Of a stretch of 64,000 nucleotides of DNA, positions 34,458 to 46,288 are shown piece after piece. The position numbers and the translations under genes are program-made. The DNA lies in contig CM060953.1 of NCBI GenBank assembly GCA_030765055.1, positions 73,266,336 to 73,330,335 of the forward strand, read 5' to 3'. This stretch comes from Mantis religiosa (taxonomy: Eukaryota > Arthropoda > Insecta > Mantodea > Mantidae). The notes under the pieces were generated by a model, which did no database searches, had not been told where the DNA came from, and worked only from the letters and a program-made list of their open reading frames with translations. How positions within the stretch are numbered: the first letter of the stretch is position 1; every line of letters begins with the position of its first letter.

Positions 34458-36171
34458 ATATTAAAATACTGGTTTAAACAAAAAGAATTTTATACTGTAC
34501 AAGAATACTTAGAATATAACATACATGCTAGGGAATTTATGTAAAACTATTGTAAATTATAGTAGTGGGTACCTAATTGTTTAATTTTATTATCACAATT
34601 GCTAAGTTATTAACTTCCGATAATTACTACCTTAAGCCATGCAAATAGTCTGATTTCACTTAGAATTTTATTTACATTAATTTGTAAGCCTTCTGTACTT
34701 GTAAGTACATTGTAAATACCTTTAATGACTGACGAAACCTATTGCTTCATGGAAGCTTAATGTTAAATTAAGGATTAGGATTATGATTATAAAGTACATT
34801 TATATTTGTTTTATTACGTAATATCCAAGTTTTGTAAACCGACTAGAAAGCAGGGACATTATAGCTATTCTCTACTGCAGAAATATTACATGAAGAAAAG
34901 GGCAAAGTGGGAATGTTCTTATTAAAGAATGAATAATTTCACTTGGGCTGACGTCCATATAGCAAGGAAAAATGTTTCAGCTTCGCTTCTCCTAGGAACT
35001 CTTAACATCATTAGAGGCGAATCTTCTCCGTGCAAAAACAAAAGTCGTCGTGCAAACTTGGATATTTCAGGAGATTACGCTCAGGGGCCAAAGAGAGCTC
35101 CTAAGTTTTGAGATGAGTTTATTACGGAAGCTTTTTATACACTTCCACGTCAGTCTTCGGCAATCTTCACCCAGATCTTGAGCTAGCTTCATTATTTTAT
35201 ATCTGTTTAACGATCGGGTGTTGGCAGAAGCAGGATGCGATAAGGGTGGGGTGGGGATGCGGAAGAAATGCCCCTGGATGCCTGTTAAGGAGTGATGCTT
35301 CCAGTATTACCTAAGAAAACGAGAAAGGGCTACGAAGAGTTTGCGAAAAGAAAAAAGAGTCTTCAAACTAATTTTCGAACCCCCTCATTTGCATGTGAAA
35401 ATTACTTGAAGTTAAGTTACGGACTCGGAACGAGGTTTGTATAAGCTCCCTGAAGGGCGGCTGACTCGCGGGCACCGAGATTAAGAAAAGCGCTTTTTAA
35501 AAGCAATTGGAGTCGGACAAATGGAAGTTTTTTTTTTTTTTTTTTTTTTTTGTTTCACAGTTCGATTTATGCGACGCAGTAAGCGGGTTGCCTAATATCC
35601 ATGATCAGCCTGTAATTCCATCTGTAGATAAGTCCAGATAAGACAACGGTTTCGGAATCTGCTTATATTGGTAATGGAAAGCGAAAAATTGTCACTATGG
35701 GAATGCTGGGAATTGTCACTATGGGAGCTTGCTTTAGTGAGCCACCATTTGTTTCCTGCGACCTTAGCACAACAGGGTAATTTATTACGCTACTCGCAGT
35801 TAGAAAAGCACATTAACTGCAGGACTTCTGTGCAAAATCTGTGCATGATTAAAATAACGCTTTAAGTCGAAAGAATATGGTGTATAAAATGTATAAAAAT
35901 TGAATGATATTCCGGTAAATCACAGTTGAGGATTCGCAAACTTGTCATTTAACTCTGGCATCTTTAAGGATAGCAAACGAATAATTTCAAAAAGTTATTC
36001 GGATTACTTTTTACGTTGAAACTGCCTCATATGTTTATTTTCTCAAAAATATTCCTCAATAATTTATGAATATAAACTTGGTATACCGATATAAATGAGA
36101 AAATTATAAATTTAATGTATTTTACATATCCTGTGAACATCTCATAATTTTAAATTAATTGTGTAGAATAT
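34458..36171. other. No recognised gene
   Basis: AT-rich to 34920, then more balanced. A 24-T run lies at 35528-35551. A small internal duplication around GGGAATGCTGGGAATTGTCA was noted at 35690-35725. Confidence 0.4.
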
Positions 36172-36391
36172 TGTGTTTTTGTGGGTTCGTAGAATTAAAA
36201 ATCCAATTTGCAGAAATTCTAAGTCTTCTTTATTTCCTTAGAAATATATTGATCAATTCTCACGTAACAACATTACGTCACATACACACCACAATCTACC
36301 AAGGTTGATGACAATAACATACAACGTCCTGATCAGCTCTCGTTACAGCAACACTCTTGTTACATAACTGTCCGCTGGCGTGTCACAATCG

Positions 36392-36466
<75 letters not shown>

Positions 36467-36723
36467 CATAAATTCGAGAGGTTTCGAGTACGCACAAGAA
36501 ACCAACTTTTCTGTGTCAATCACGATATCACTAGAACCTTCCAAACGTGAAATTCTATCTGTGCGTGCAAGTCCTTTATCTTAGCTATCTTTATTTTACT
36601 GGCTCTTTGTGAATACTAGCCGCACTATTGTTAATTGCTTATGCAAGCTCTTTATTACCCTGAAACACTATCCGCCGTCTGCTGTCAATTTGCGCCGAAA
36701 CTTTAATGCACGTTACCGCGACA
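36172..36723 (-). mobile_element. Solo LTR, subfamily 1, with perfect ATAT duplication
   Basis: The LTR is flanked by ATAT at 36168-36171 and 36724-36727. It starts TGTGTTTTTGTGGGTTCG and ends TTACCGCGACA. It aligns with 33887-34457 along its length. At the place of the TATA box it carries a long (TA)n array (36394-36462). The AATAAAGA signal on the minus strand lies near 36235. Confidence 0.9.
36394..36462. repeat. (TA)n microsatellite within an LTR
   Basis: About 34 TA repeats. The flanks (CACAATCGCT on the left, AATTCATAAATTCGAGAG on the right) align with the short TATA-box region of the related LTRs at 34116-34125 and 61840-61850. Confidence 0.97.
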
Positions 36724-36875
36724 ATATGAAGCTATAAATGTTAAAGTGAACTTTACCTGTGTAAAATTGTAAAGTTTTGATAGACAAAGTTTGTAATGAA
36801 TCAATTTTGCAGCTTTATCCATTTCTTATTTTGTCGCCATTTATGAATTTCAACCTACCATATTTTGATGTTGTA

Positions 36876-37070
36876 ATCTACGTCCTCCGACGTTTAGTCA
36901 TGTCGGAGGATGAATGGAATGGATGAACTGAAGCTCAAAGGAGCCCATGGTCCACAGAGCTTCGAGTTACCCAAAATTTCGGGGAAATACCCTGGACAAA
37001 TCTTATCCGGTTAGCTCACCCTGACCCAGATTTGAACAGATACGCTACCATCTACGCTTCCGAGGCGGGC
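36876..37070 (-). mobile_element. SINE family B, diverged
   Basis: The 3' end ATCTACGTCCTCCGACG is at the left and the head end CTTCCGAGGCGGGC at 37070. Short deletions remove part of the box B region (GATTTGAACAG) and part of the body near 36975. Confidence 0.85.
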
Positions 37071-37955
37071 AATTCAAGCTATATAGACATTTATGGAAAG
37101 TTATCATATATAAAGAATGTGCTCGAACTTTAGCGTCAAAATTATGAGACGAAGACTTTTATTTTGAAAATTTTGATATGAGAAATCAGTAGTCAGAAAT
37201 AAATAATTTTGGCGCCACGCGATTTTTCACCGATGAGGTCGTTTTCAACCATGTTGATGTATTCAGCTGCCACAATACCAACCACTACCTAACAATCCAA
37301 TGTTCAACACCGTACCGTTGGTTGGCTCCAAATTGTCGGGGCTTTTTGGCACTTCGATCACGATACTATTCATCTGAATAACACACCATCTAACCGCTGG
37401 ATGAAAGGTCAGGTCTGTACCTTCGGAGGCACATTCTCCGGATCTCAATTCTTTGAAATTTGTGTAATGATGGATCATGTAGATGTTGCATATGAAACCC
37501 TAATAGAAACCGAGAGGATCTGTTTTCCAGGGCCTTGGTCTGTGTAACAGACGCCCTAGATGTTTGAGAGGCTGCGAGAGAATACCATGCTTATATTGAG
37601 GTATAGAGATGGTACATTCTTTGAACACATGCTGTGAACTCTGGTTGGGCTATGATTATCAAAATGAAAGCAGCTTGCACAATTAATCTCAAGACTGGTC
37701 AAATCAGGCGGAGTCTAATTGATTCTTTTTCGTATGTAAAGATCTTCAACATGGCGTACAAATGTTAAACATGGCTTTCATCGGAAGTGTGGATGGTTCG
37801 TATCGTGTATTCGTTTCAACCAAAGCCTCAAAATTCATAAAAGAAGCCACATGAGTAAAATTAAGCGTTTTTAAACAATGGTAGGCTGAGAATTATGACA
37901 GTTAAACAATTTCCATAAGTCACATCAATTTAATATTATTCAGAATATCAGTTCC

Positions 37956-37958
<3 letters not shown>
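37071..37958. other. No recognised gene
   Basis: No repeat or coding resemblance was found. Confidence 0.4.

Positions 37959-38033
<75 letters not shown>
37959..38033. repeat. (AC)n microsatellite
   Basis: About 37 AC units with one AAAC interruption near 38017. Confidence 0.98.
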
Positions 38034-38034
<1 letters not shown>

Positions 38035-38468
38035 TCGTGCTTTCTTTAATTTCTATTTGAATGAATAAAATAACATCCAAATTATGAGCTTAGCAGGGCT
38101 CTGTGTGGTCACGCATAACAGGAAAAATTACTTGTTTAATTTATAGGAACACATGTGTTATGGAAAATAGTATGACGTTTAAATATCGGTCTTATTTTTT
38201 CCAACCGTGAACATCATAGTACACAGTAGTACTAAGCTATTTCATTAATACTGAGTGCGCAATATCACAGGAAATATTTTCATGTCTGAACAAAGGCGAA
38301 ATTTGATTTCACACCACCTCTCCATTCAGGATGAAAATTATTTATTATCCGAAGAAAGTGATTTTTCTACATAATTTTAAAGTCGACACGCTTCTACAAA
38401 GTCATCAAGGCATTGCAATGCGAAATTCTGATTTTAGAAATTAAATGGTTTAGCATTTCATTGCCATA

Positions 38469-39800
38469 CGGGAGTGGGTCCAAAAGTCATGCCTCCTTTT
38501 GTTTTCTTAAATAAGTAAGTTATGTGAAAACTTTGAATCTGGCGCAATTCCTCAAACCTTCAGTAGTAGTAACTACAAACCTTCAGTAGTAGTAACTACC
38601 TAAGCCAACAGGTGGCAGCATTCCATCCTCTTGTGAAATGGCTGACATCGACATTCGTATTAGCGTTCTGTGATTGAATTTTTGACTGCGGAAGGTGAAA
38701 CGCCATTTCGCATTCACGAAAGGCTAAAAAATGTGTATGGTTATGCAGCGGTGGATGTCAGCACTGTTAGACGATGGGTTCATCTCTGTAACGAAGCTGA
38801 AGGGCAAACACCATTGGCAGATGAAAAGCGAAGCGGCAGGCCGGTGACTGCAGTGACTCCATGCAACATTCAGCGAGTCGATGACATCATTCGTGGTGAT
38901 CACCGGGTAACAACAGGTGAATTGTGTCGCATTACCTCCCTCAGTAAGGACAGTGTGATGACGATTATTCAGCAACTGGGTTACTCAAAAGTTTGTTTAC
39001 GTTGGGTACCAGAATGTTAACCGCCCAAAACAAAGAAACAAGGAAAACAATAGGCTCCGAACACTTGCAGTGCTTCAATTTGGAGGGAGAGGAGTTTCTG
39101 GAAAAAATTGTTACTGGAGACGAAGCTTAGGTTCAATTTTTAACCTGAATCAAAGAGGCAGTCAATGGAATGGCATTACATAAAGTCACCGAAGAAAAAA
39201 TTTAAAACCCAGCGGTTGGCAGGGAAAGTTATGGTAACAGTGTTTTGGGATGCAGAGGGTGTGCTTATAATTGATATTTTGGAGCAGGGATGCACATTAA
39301 ATTCTGTCCAATACGTCAGAACTCTCAAAAAGCTGAAAGCACGTCTTCGCCTAGTTTGCTCAACAAAAACTATGGCGGATGTTCTTCTTTTGCATGGCAA
39401 TGCAAGACCACACACCAGCCGTTACACCACTGCAGAAATTGAGAAATTGGGATGACAAGTCTTACCTCACCCCCCATGAAGCCCTGACCTGGCACCAACA
39501 GACTTCCATCTGTTCGGGCCACTAAAGGAAGCTCATCGTGGGATTCATTTTGAAGATGAGGAGGCTCAAAAAACGTCCGTGCGTTAATGGCTTAGGAAGC
39601 AAGACCCTGTGTTTTACCACACTGGAATACATGCTCTAGTTCAAAGGTGGGCTAAAACTGTGGGAAAGGACGGAGATTATATTGAACAGTGACAAATTAA
39701 TTGTCAACGTTGCAGTTTTCAAGCAATGTAAATTGGATTTAACTTTCTTGGCAATTAAAAGAGAAAAAAATAGGAGACATTACTTATTGACCCACCCTCG
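38469..39800 (+). mobile_element. Mariner-like element with both ends
   Basis: The left end reads CGGGAGTGGGTCCAAAAGTC and the right end, reversed, CGAGGGTGGGTCAATAAGTA. The inverted repeats are imperfect, about 30 bp, and continue into a shared CTCCT block. TA flanks both ends (38467-38468 and 39801-39802). The length is 1,332 bp. The transposase remnant is on the plus strand. Confidence 0.9.
38641..39692 (+). pseudogene. Mariner transposase, decayed
   Basis: The reading starts MADIDIRISVL before an early stop. A 116-codon open part follows with IEFLTAEGETPFRIHERLK, a helix-turn-helix segment (VDVSTVRRWVHLCNEAEGQ), KRSGRPVTA and VCLRWVPE. TGDEA keeps the first catalytic aspartate, but the next codon, normally tryptophan, is a stop. 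LLLHGNARPHTS has glycine in place of the second aspartate. After a frameshift, SPDLAPTDFHLFGPLKEA keeps the third. The C-terminal GKDGDYIEQ precedes the stop near 39690. Inactive. Confidence 0.88.
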
Positions 39801-39802
39801 TA

Positions 39803-40978
39803 CATTATAGTATTCCATCTGTCTCTAAGTAGCCACCAGAAAATAGGCATGCTTATTAAAATACATTACTTATTCTTAATTTATACTTAAAGTAAAATAA
39901 ACTGAGTTACTTTAAATATTACATAGTGTGATAAAGCAAGCAGGAAACCGCTTAAAATAATTAAATATAAACAAAATTGTTGTAACCAGTGCAACAGATT
40001 AAAACGTCATTTTTGCTTTTTGTTAGCCAAATTATTGAATGTTTACTTTTAGTTATATTTCACATTTTTATTATATTGCTTTAGTTCTAGTTAGACATCT
40101 GTTTTAGTTACTGCTTATCAAATTTTGAGTGAATTTTATTATATTGTACCAAACGTTCCAAATAATTCAATTTGGAAATCCACTGCTATGAGTCTATTTA
40201 GTTGTAGTGCATACATGTGTATTCGAGTTTCCTTTATTAGTCTTAGTGATTTTTAAAATGTGTCATTATAAATTTCCGGTTGTTTTTTATAAGTTGATAT
40301 AGCTATAAAATAAATAACTCAAAATTATTTGCAAAGAAAATATGACGTGATATTTCATTGTTTGCGTTTCATAAATCGACGTGGCAAATTTCCGAATATT
40401 TGAATGAAACCGTTTTAATGTTGAACTTGAAAAAACGCTTAAGTAATATCTAACATTTTAAAAATGAACATTTTAGTTTCAGTTAACCTACGTTATATAT
40501 GAACTGGTATTTTAGTATAAAAAGTGAAAATACATCTTGAATGTATGGGTTTAGACGGAAACCTGAGGTTTCTGATGCAAGTGAAGGAAGATAAAACTAC
40601 CTTAACTAAAGAATGTGTTAAATGAGCTAAACACGTAAGAACGGATGACAAGAGAGCCTAAGGAATGTGAGAAAAAGTCAGAATATTTCTTCCCATTATC
40701 TCAAGGGTCAACCCGCGGTTGGATAAAAATCTGAACTTCCTAGATATAGGAGGGGTGAAAGACCAATAAGATTTAATATAAGGAAAACAAACCTCCAATC
40801 AAAATTGCTATGCATCATGTGATACGGGCGGAATAGTAATGAAATAGAAAAATGGGCGTGGATAGATAGTTCCGCTATCGGAAAGGACGCGAACAGACTA
40901 GGAAAGCGGCGACACTTCATCATGAGGCGTTTCGGGGGATGAAGGCGTAAAGTGACCAGAAAGTGCAGAGTGATAATT
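39803..40978. other. AT-rich DNA, nothing recognised
   Basis: No shared repeat was found; the frame at 40708-41022 runs into the neighbouring transposon and has no motif. Confidence 0.4.
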
Positions 40979-42205
40979 ACAATTATGTGTTTCAAATGCG
41001 AAGGGTTCTCGCCTGTAGCCAATCTAATGCGTTAGAGCCTTCACTGTTGCCACCTCGTCATCCCCACTTCTTTTATATGTCCCTCTCTCTCGCACACTTG
41101 CGAGTGTTCCTGCCGCTAGACGTAAGCGAAAGCAAACTAAATTTTCCAAAGTTGTATAATAATGCAGTTGTTGAGGTCACAATTGCAACATAAATATTCG
41201 TGTATTACGCCAATGTTTTAAGTATTTAGTTTAAAGTTAATTATAGTTTATGAACTACTTATTTTTCTAATCCAACGAGAATACCAGCGGTGCATTCGTA
41301 TAGCTGTGAATGTTATTTACGTTAAGAGATAATTCGTCATTGTCATTGCCTTCAACGTCTGAATACTGCAAATATAAGATGATAGGTTCCAAAATCTCGT
41401 TACTTGCTATTTCTTTCCAAAAGGAGTCATCTTGTAGTTTACCTGACGTCTCACATAGTTTTCCCAGTGTTGTTGCGTTCCTTGTCAATTTCTTCGTGAA
41501 TAAGTCATTCAACGTCAGTCAGTTTAAAAATATTATTTCTGTTTGCAACATAATTTGAGCAGACATTAACTCTATTGCATTGTTCTAGCAGTAGTAAGGG
41601 GGAGGGGAGGTGGATGACATCTCATTGATTCAACTGATACACTTTTTTCATGAAAGAGAAACTGAATAATGATGCTTCGAACTCCCTCTTCATAACAAAG
41701 ATATAATGTGACCCGACACGTTCTGTCACACCAGCAAGAAGTGTATCGTTTCCTCTCATCGAATTTAACGAACACCTTGGCTTATTCAAAGTACATATTT
41801 CTTTTACCACGTCATGTCAAATATTTAATTTTCAGTTCTGAGTAGTTGCAAATATATGTTCACGCATACATGCCAACCAATAATGGTGCTCAATACAGTG
41901 CTTACGTCGTAATGCTTGTTATAATATAATCGTATTTATTTGTATTAGGAAAACAATTTGAGCTAAAAATATGGGGTTTCTACGGTTATGTTAAATGCAT
42001 TACTCTCTCCTTCCTCATGGATCAGTTTTTGTAAAATCTGAATTTTTGTCTTAGCGTGGATAGTATTTATTAGAGATCGATAAGTTTGTCGCTCATCACA
42101 CACCAATTAGGGGGAATGCAATACGACAACACCGCAGGACTCCGATTGGTTGCTCACCTAGTAGCGCTCAAGTACAAACACCTTCCCTTTTGAAACAGAT
42201 TATAG
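40979..42205 (-). mobile_element. Tc1-like DNA transposon, internally deleted (copy 2)
   Basis: An inverted counterpart of 5107-6769. The left end reads ATTATGTGTTTCAAATGCGA and the right end, reversed, CTATAATCTGTTTCAAAAGG. Shared internal blocks include the GCGAGAGAGAGGGA and ATATAAAAG sequence (about 41069-41095) and GAGCGCTACTAGGTGAGCAA near 42160. At 1.23 kb it is shorter than copy 1 and carries different deletions. Both therefore derive from a longer ancestor. Confidence 0.75.
41267..41512 (-). pseudogene. Remnant transposase C-terminus (copy 2)
   Basis: The 81-codon frame (NDLFTKKLTRNATTLGKLCE, then DSFWKEIASNEILEPIIL, an acidic stretch DVEGNDNDELSL, ending PLVFSLD) aligns with the 3' coding part of copy 1 at 6240-6478. 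In this copy the frame stays open where copy 1 is shifted. The acidic tail after a FWKE segment fits the C-terminal end of the transposase family proposed for copy 1. Confidence 0.6.
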
Positions 42206-42956
42206 ATGCGGGAAAGTGAAACGTGGGCATCTTGAATAAAAGAGTGATACCGACGTCGTGACGAGCAAGTGTGTTAAGACAGCAAGCTCATGATCTAAAT
42301 GTTCTATCAATAAACTGGTGAGAGAAGTCAATAAGAAAGCATAGTGTATCCACTTAAACGCTGGACCCTGGGACGGAGTACACTTATGCTCCCCCGTACT
42401 TACAACAGAGAACAACTCGCTAGCCCGGAGCATAACCTGCTTGTTCCTGATTACATCCTACACCCAAAAGGATCCTGACCTCAACGCCTTTATCCTGAAC
42501 TAGGATTATATCCACCGATTCCCACCTCGGGGTTCAAAGTAAAATAATGAAATATACAATGTCAAATGTGCGAGATGTATACTGAACTTCGGTACTGCGT
42601 TCCTATTGGGAACATATATATCACCAATAATAAGCAAAGAGAATGGGTTATTAGTGACTTTTTTACATAGTAGATGGATACTGGTTAGGTAAAGTGATGG
42701 TGATATATTAAATGTTCCTATCTGCTTCGTGTTCATTCTAATATGTGTTGGACAACAGTATTTTCAGTTAAGTAATACAGCAGTAATACATATTTTTATT
42801 TATGTAGGAAACTAAAATTACATTTAAGTAAGAAAACAGGTAATGAGTGCTAGTTAAGGTATCACTTGTTTAGCTTTCGAGAAAATAAAACATAAAAATA
42901 CTATTATCCGAAAAATAATAGTCTTAAACCATATAATCACATTAACAGCTGCAGAA
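42206..42956. other. No recognised gene
   Basis: No coding resemblance or shared repeat was found. Confidence 0.4.
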
Positions 42957-42965
42957 ATGTTTGGA

Positions 42966-43240
42966 TTTTTTTTTTTCCTTGTTCGATTCATACCCCGCCT
43001 TTAACTGCTATGGTCATATCGGCGGCCGTTCTCCTTTGGAACATACTGAAGGTTTTAACTCGTTATCTTTGGTTTTTAGTCATTAGATCACGCACACATT
43101 CACACTTTCATTCTTACTTCCAGAATCTGGGGAAGAGTGGAAATTATCTTGGTCGGAGAAATATCCCCAATCCTACCGCCGGGAATCGAACCCGGGACCT
43201 CTAGCACCGCAGGCAGTTGCTCTACCGACTGAGCTACGGG
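42966..43240 (-). mobile_element. SINE family C with 9-bp duplication
   Basis: ATGTTTGGA is repeated at 42957-42965 and 43241-43249. On the minus strand the head is strongly tRNA-like: box A TAGCTCAGTCGGTAGAG (near 43235) and box B GGTTCGATTCCCGG (near 43195). The body includes a TTCTCCGACCAAGATAATTT block and GGCGGGGTAT. The element ends in an A-rich tail (the T run at 42966-42977). The acceptor stem does not close, so this is a SINE and not a functional tRNA. Confidence 0.9.
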
Positions 43241-43249
43241 ATGTTTGGA

Positions 43250-43613
43250 ATTAAGTCGCAAATGCTTTGTTTTAACGTAGAGTGCAGTTTCCAGAGGAAC
43301 TACATTGCAAGTGTCCTATGTTTTAGTGCATCTTTATAAGACTTTCCAGCTGTATAACTGCCAGTGACAGTGATGGAATGATCTACAAAATCAGATATAC
43401 CAGATATGCCTGGTAGTCTTGCTCTGTTATATCGTATCCCACAGTATATTTTAATTAAACTCGTTAGAATTGCTTTTAGGTGAGTAAATAAATAAATTAA
43501 TTAAATAAATAAGTAAATAAATGTGTGAGTAATCTTACAAATTAAGCATACCACCTACTCATATTTACATAAAACATAATTCACTTTGAACAACTTGACA
43601 ATTCTTCTTTAAA
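43250..43613. other. No recognised gene
   Basis: AT-rich, with a short AAATAAATTAATTAAAT patch near 43490-43520. Confidence 0.35.
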
Positions 43614-43780
43614 ATGAATGAAGGAAGGAAGGGAGGGAGGAGGAAGGAGCAAGAAGTAAGGAGCAAAAGGCAAGGAGAAAGAAGCAAGGAGCAAGTAGCA
43701 AGGAGGAAAGAGGGAGGAGGGAGATGTGAGGAGCGTGGAGGGGGGAGGAGGTGTGAGGAGGGGAGGGGAGGAGGGAGGAC
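43614..43780 (+). repeat. Purine-rich GGA/GAA low-complexity tract
   Basis: Almost pure G and A for about 165 bases, with repeated AAGGAGCAAG-type units and then GGAGG units. The open frames on both strands here are products of this composition. Confidence 0.92.
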
Positions 43781-45424
43781 GCTAGTGACAATTAACTAGC
43801 TTAATAGCTTCAAATGGCAGAAATCCTTAAAATATTTTGGATTAGATGTAAGATTAGAGATAAAATTGTGTACGTTTCCAGCTTTTCGTCTTTGAGCTGG
43901 GAGTACAACCTACGGATTTTTGTCAAGGGTGTGTATAAACAGATGTTAGTTATTATTATCGTTGGCATTCTTATAATTATTCAACAATAGGAAGGTGTTT
44001 ACTCTTGAAGTAGTTATGGTCCTCATATCTCTAGTTTTCCTAAGCTTATTTTCAATTTTTTTTTAAATTTTTCATTTCAAAAATTTTGTCTATGATGATT
44101 TTGAAATACCAATACGTATAAAGATCTGTATCAATATTAAAGTTATAACATACACGTTATCCTATTTATTCCGGTAAATAAACTTCAGAATACAGTGTTA
44201 CATTTCAAAATAACAAACTTAAATATTAGATGAAGTTTTCCCTTTATTTAAAAAGGCTTTATAGTTCTCAGAATATTCAGTGCACAATAAGCTTATTTTT
44301 AGACTTGTTTTGGAAATATTTCAGATGTTGCTCTACATGAGTTAATTTTTCCCAAACATTAGTTTTATGAAATATATACGGTTAAGTGAGGAATATACTG
44401 AAAACATCAGCTTCATATTTCATACATGCCTTATATACCACAATTAACAACATCGTTTTAGAACAGCTAAAATTTTCTCTACCTATATAGTCGGTGTGTC
44501 ATTAATTTTAGGCACTATGATATCGATCTAATGCTGTCAGGGGCTTTATATCACTGTTCAAACACATTAATCAAAGAGCGAACAAAGCCATACATATGCA
44601 TTTAGTGAAACTGGTTAGTGAAGCAGGTGGAAGATAAGAGAGTATCAAATAGGGCCAATAGTTTCAAAGTATGTGAACGAGGTCATTATTATTTAGTGAC
44701 GTAATTGATAAACAAGTAGAACCGAATAACACTATAAAAAGTTTAAATTAAATAGTTCTTTCACACCAGCCGCGTGTGGGCCAAATTTTAGACTGGTGGA
44801 GTAAAAAATTCAATGCATTGAATTGTTGTCTTGACTCCACATGTCCAGTATTAGAATTGCTAACGTGTCTAGCTGATATATATAAATGGCTGTAGGAGAT
44901 AATAAATACGAAGCTATTGAAATTAATCGTCTTAGGCCAAATCTATTGCTTTCTTTTCTTTAAACCTAAAAGACATTCTTCCCGACTAAATAATACTGTC
45001 AGCAGCATACATATTTTGAAACCGCTGCATTTATGGTTCGGACCTTTGTGACGGAAAATTGAAGTTTACTACGCTTTTCATTTTGCATGACAATAAATAA
45101 TAAAATATAACTGTACCAATATAGTGTGTAATATATACATTTAATTAAAATGCATCTATATGTAAATTACTAGCAAATAGCACTAGATAAATAATGAATA
45201 TGTACACCACAATTATACACTGGTAAATTTAAAATGCAATATGTAACTGCCAGTGAAACACATAAATTAAATAGGACAGCTACCCTATGGCTATTGGTAA
45301 GAAACCTACCCATATAACGTTTTTGTTAAATTAAATATGTATATAGTGCACAAATATTGATTTAAGAGTATAAATCTATGAGTCCCTTTTGGAGAAGTTA
45401 CTGAACCTGAATACCAGTTTGGTA
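43781..45424. other. AT-rich DNA, nothing recognised
   Basis: No long frame or shared repeat was found over 1.6 kb. Confidence 0.45.
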
Positions 45425-45510
45425 TAGTGTGATCCATCTAAATCTGAACCATTTGAATAAGCCATAAGTTTAGAACCAATAATAGGACACACCTGCAATC
45501 TGGGAGAATA

Positions 45511-45735
45511 TAATTTACGTCCTCCAACATTTAGTCATATAGGACGATGAATGAAGTGGGTGAAATGATGCTCAATGTGTCCGGGTTTCATGGAGCTTAA
45601 AGTTACCCGATATTCGTCTTTCAGTATAAGGGAAAACCCCGGAAAATCCTTATCCAGGTAACTCAGCCTGACCGAGATTCGAACTCGGGACCTCTGGAGT
45701 GTGGGGCAGACATGCTACCATCAACGCTACCGAGG
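45511..45735 (-). mobile_element. SINE family B inside a DNA transposon
   Basis: The 3' end TAATTTACGTCCTCCAACA is at the left, the box B complement GAGATTCGAACTCGG near 45675, and the 5' end ACGCTACCGAGG at 45735. It lies within the left inverted repeat of the surrounding transposon. No clear target duplication was seen. Confidence 0.88.
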
Positions 45736-45762
45736 TATTACATTACTCTCAAAGTTTTATAA

Positions 45763-46160
45763 GTGTCATCCACCAGCATGTATACATGCTCATCATATTC
45801 CCTGAAGTTTAACGGAGATGACATTGAATTGAGAGAAGGTTATTTCCAGCAAGATGAAGCAAAGTGTCATACATCTAATGACACCATGGAACTTGTAACC
45901 AGTTTCTTTGATAATCGAATAATCTTAAACGGTCTGTGGCCTCCCGATCCCCTGACCTAACCACACCGGATTTTTTCTTGGGGGTATCTAATAGAGTGTA
46001 TAAGAATAGGCCACGTACGATTGATGTTCTGAAGGAATCCATTCGAAACAGAATAAGTAACATTGGCGAGGATACTCTCCGTAAAACTTTAGAGAATATG
46101 GTGAGACGAGTGAAAACCTATCTAGATGCTGGGGGAGGACACGTCCAACATTTTCTCTGA
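45763..46160 (+). pseudogene. Transposase C-terminal half, one frameshift
   Basis: FQQDEAKCHTSNDTMELV carries the second catalytic aspartate region. A one-base loss near 45942 splits WPP from RSPDLTTPDFFLG, which carries the third. VYKNRPRTIDVLKESIRNRI follows, and the C-terminal GGGHVQHFL ends at a stop at 46158-46160. Spacing between the QQD and PDFF aspartates is about 38 residues when the frameshift is bridged, more than in classical DD34D mariner. The N-terminal DNA-binding half and the first aspartate are deleted. Confidence 0.8.
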
Positions 46161-46288
46161 GATGTAAATAGTGTAATGTAATCCCCCAATAGTGTATTAT
46201 ATTCTCCCAAAGTTGTACGTTTGTCCCATTATTGGTACATAAGTTATTACCTATTTAAATTGTTCAGGTAGATATGGATCACACTGTA

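Larger units (their letters stand above)
45425..46286 (+). mobile_element. Mariner-related element with long inverted repeats, SINE inside
   Basis: The left end TAGTGTGATCCATCTAAATC and the right end, reversed, CAGTGTGATCCATATCTACC are flanked by TA (45423-45424, 46287-46288). Similarity of the two ends extends inward past GAACC(A)ATTT and GGACA to GGGAGAATATAAT, well over 60 bp each, and further beyond the SINE (TTACATTAC). A SINE B interrupts the left arm at 45511-45735. The coding part keeps only the C-terminal half of a transposase, so the element is internally deleted. Confidence 0.85.

Noticed and set aside
38724..38975. 83-codon minus-strand frame
   Set aside because: It is the antisense shadow of the mariner transposase frame at 38670-39020.
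43175..43240. A nearly intact tRNA on the minus strand
   Set aside because: The boxes are perfect but the acceptor stem does not close and the sequence continues into a SINE body bounded by a 9-bp target duplication; it is a SINE head.
43609..43799. Overlapping frames on both strands, one Ser/Leu-rich and one Arg/Glu-rich
   Set aside because: They arise from a low-complexity purine tract.
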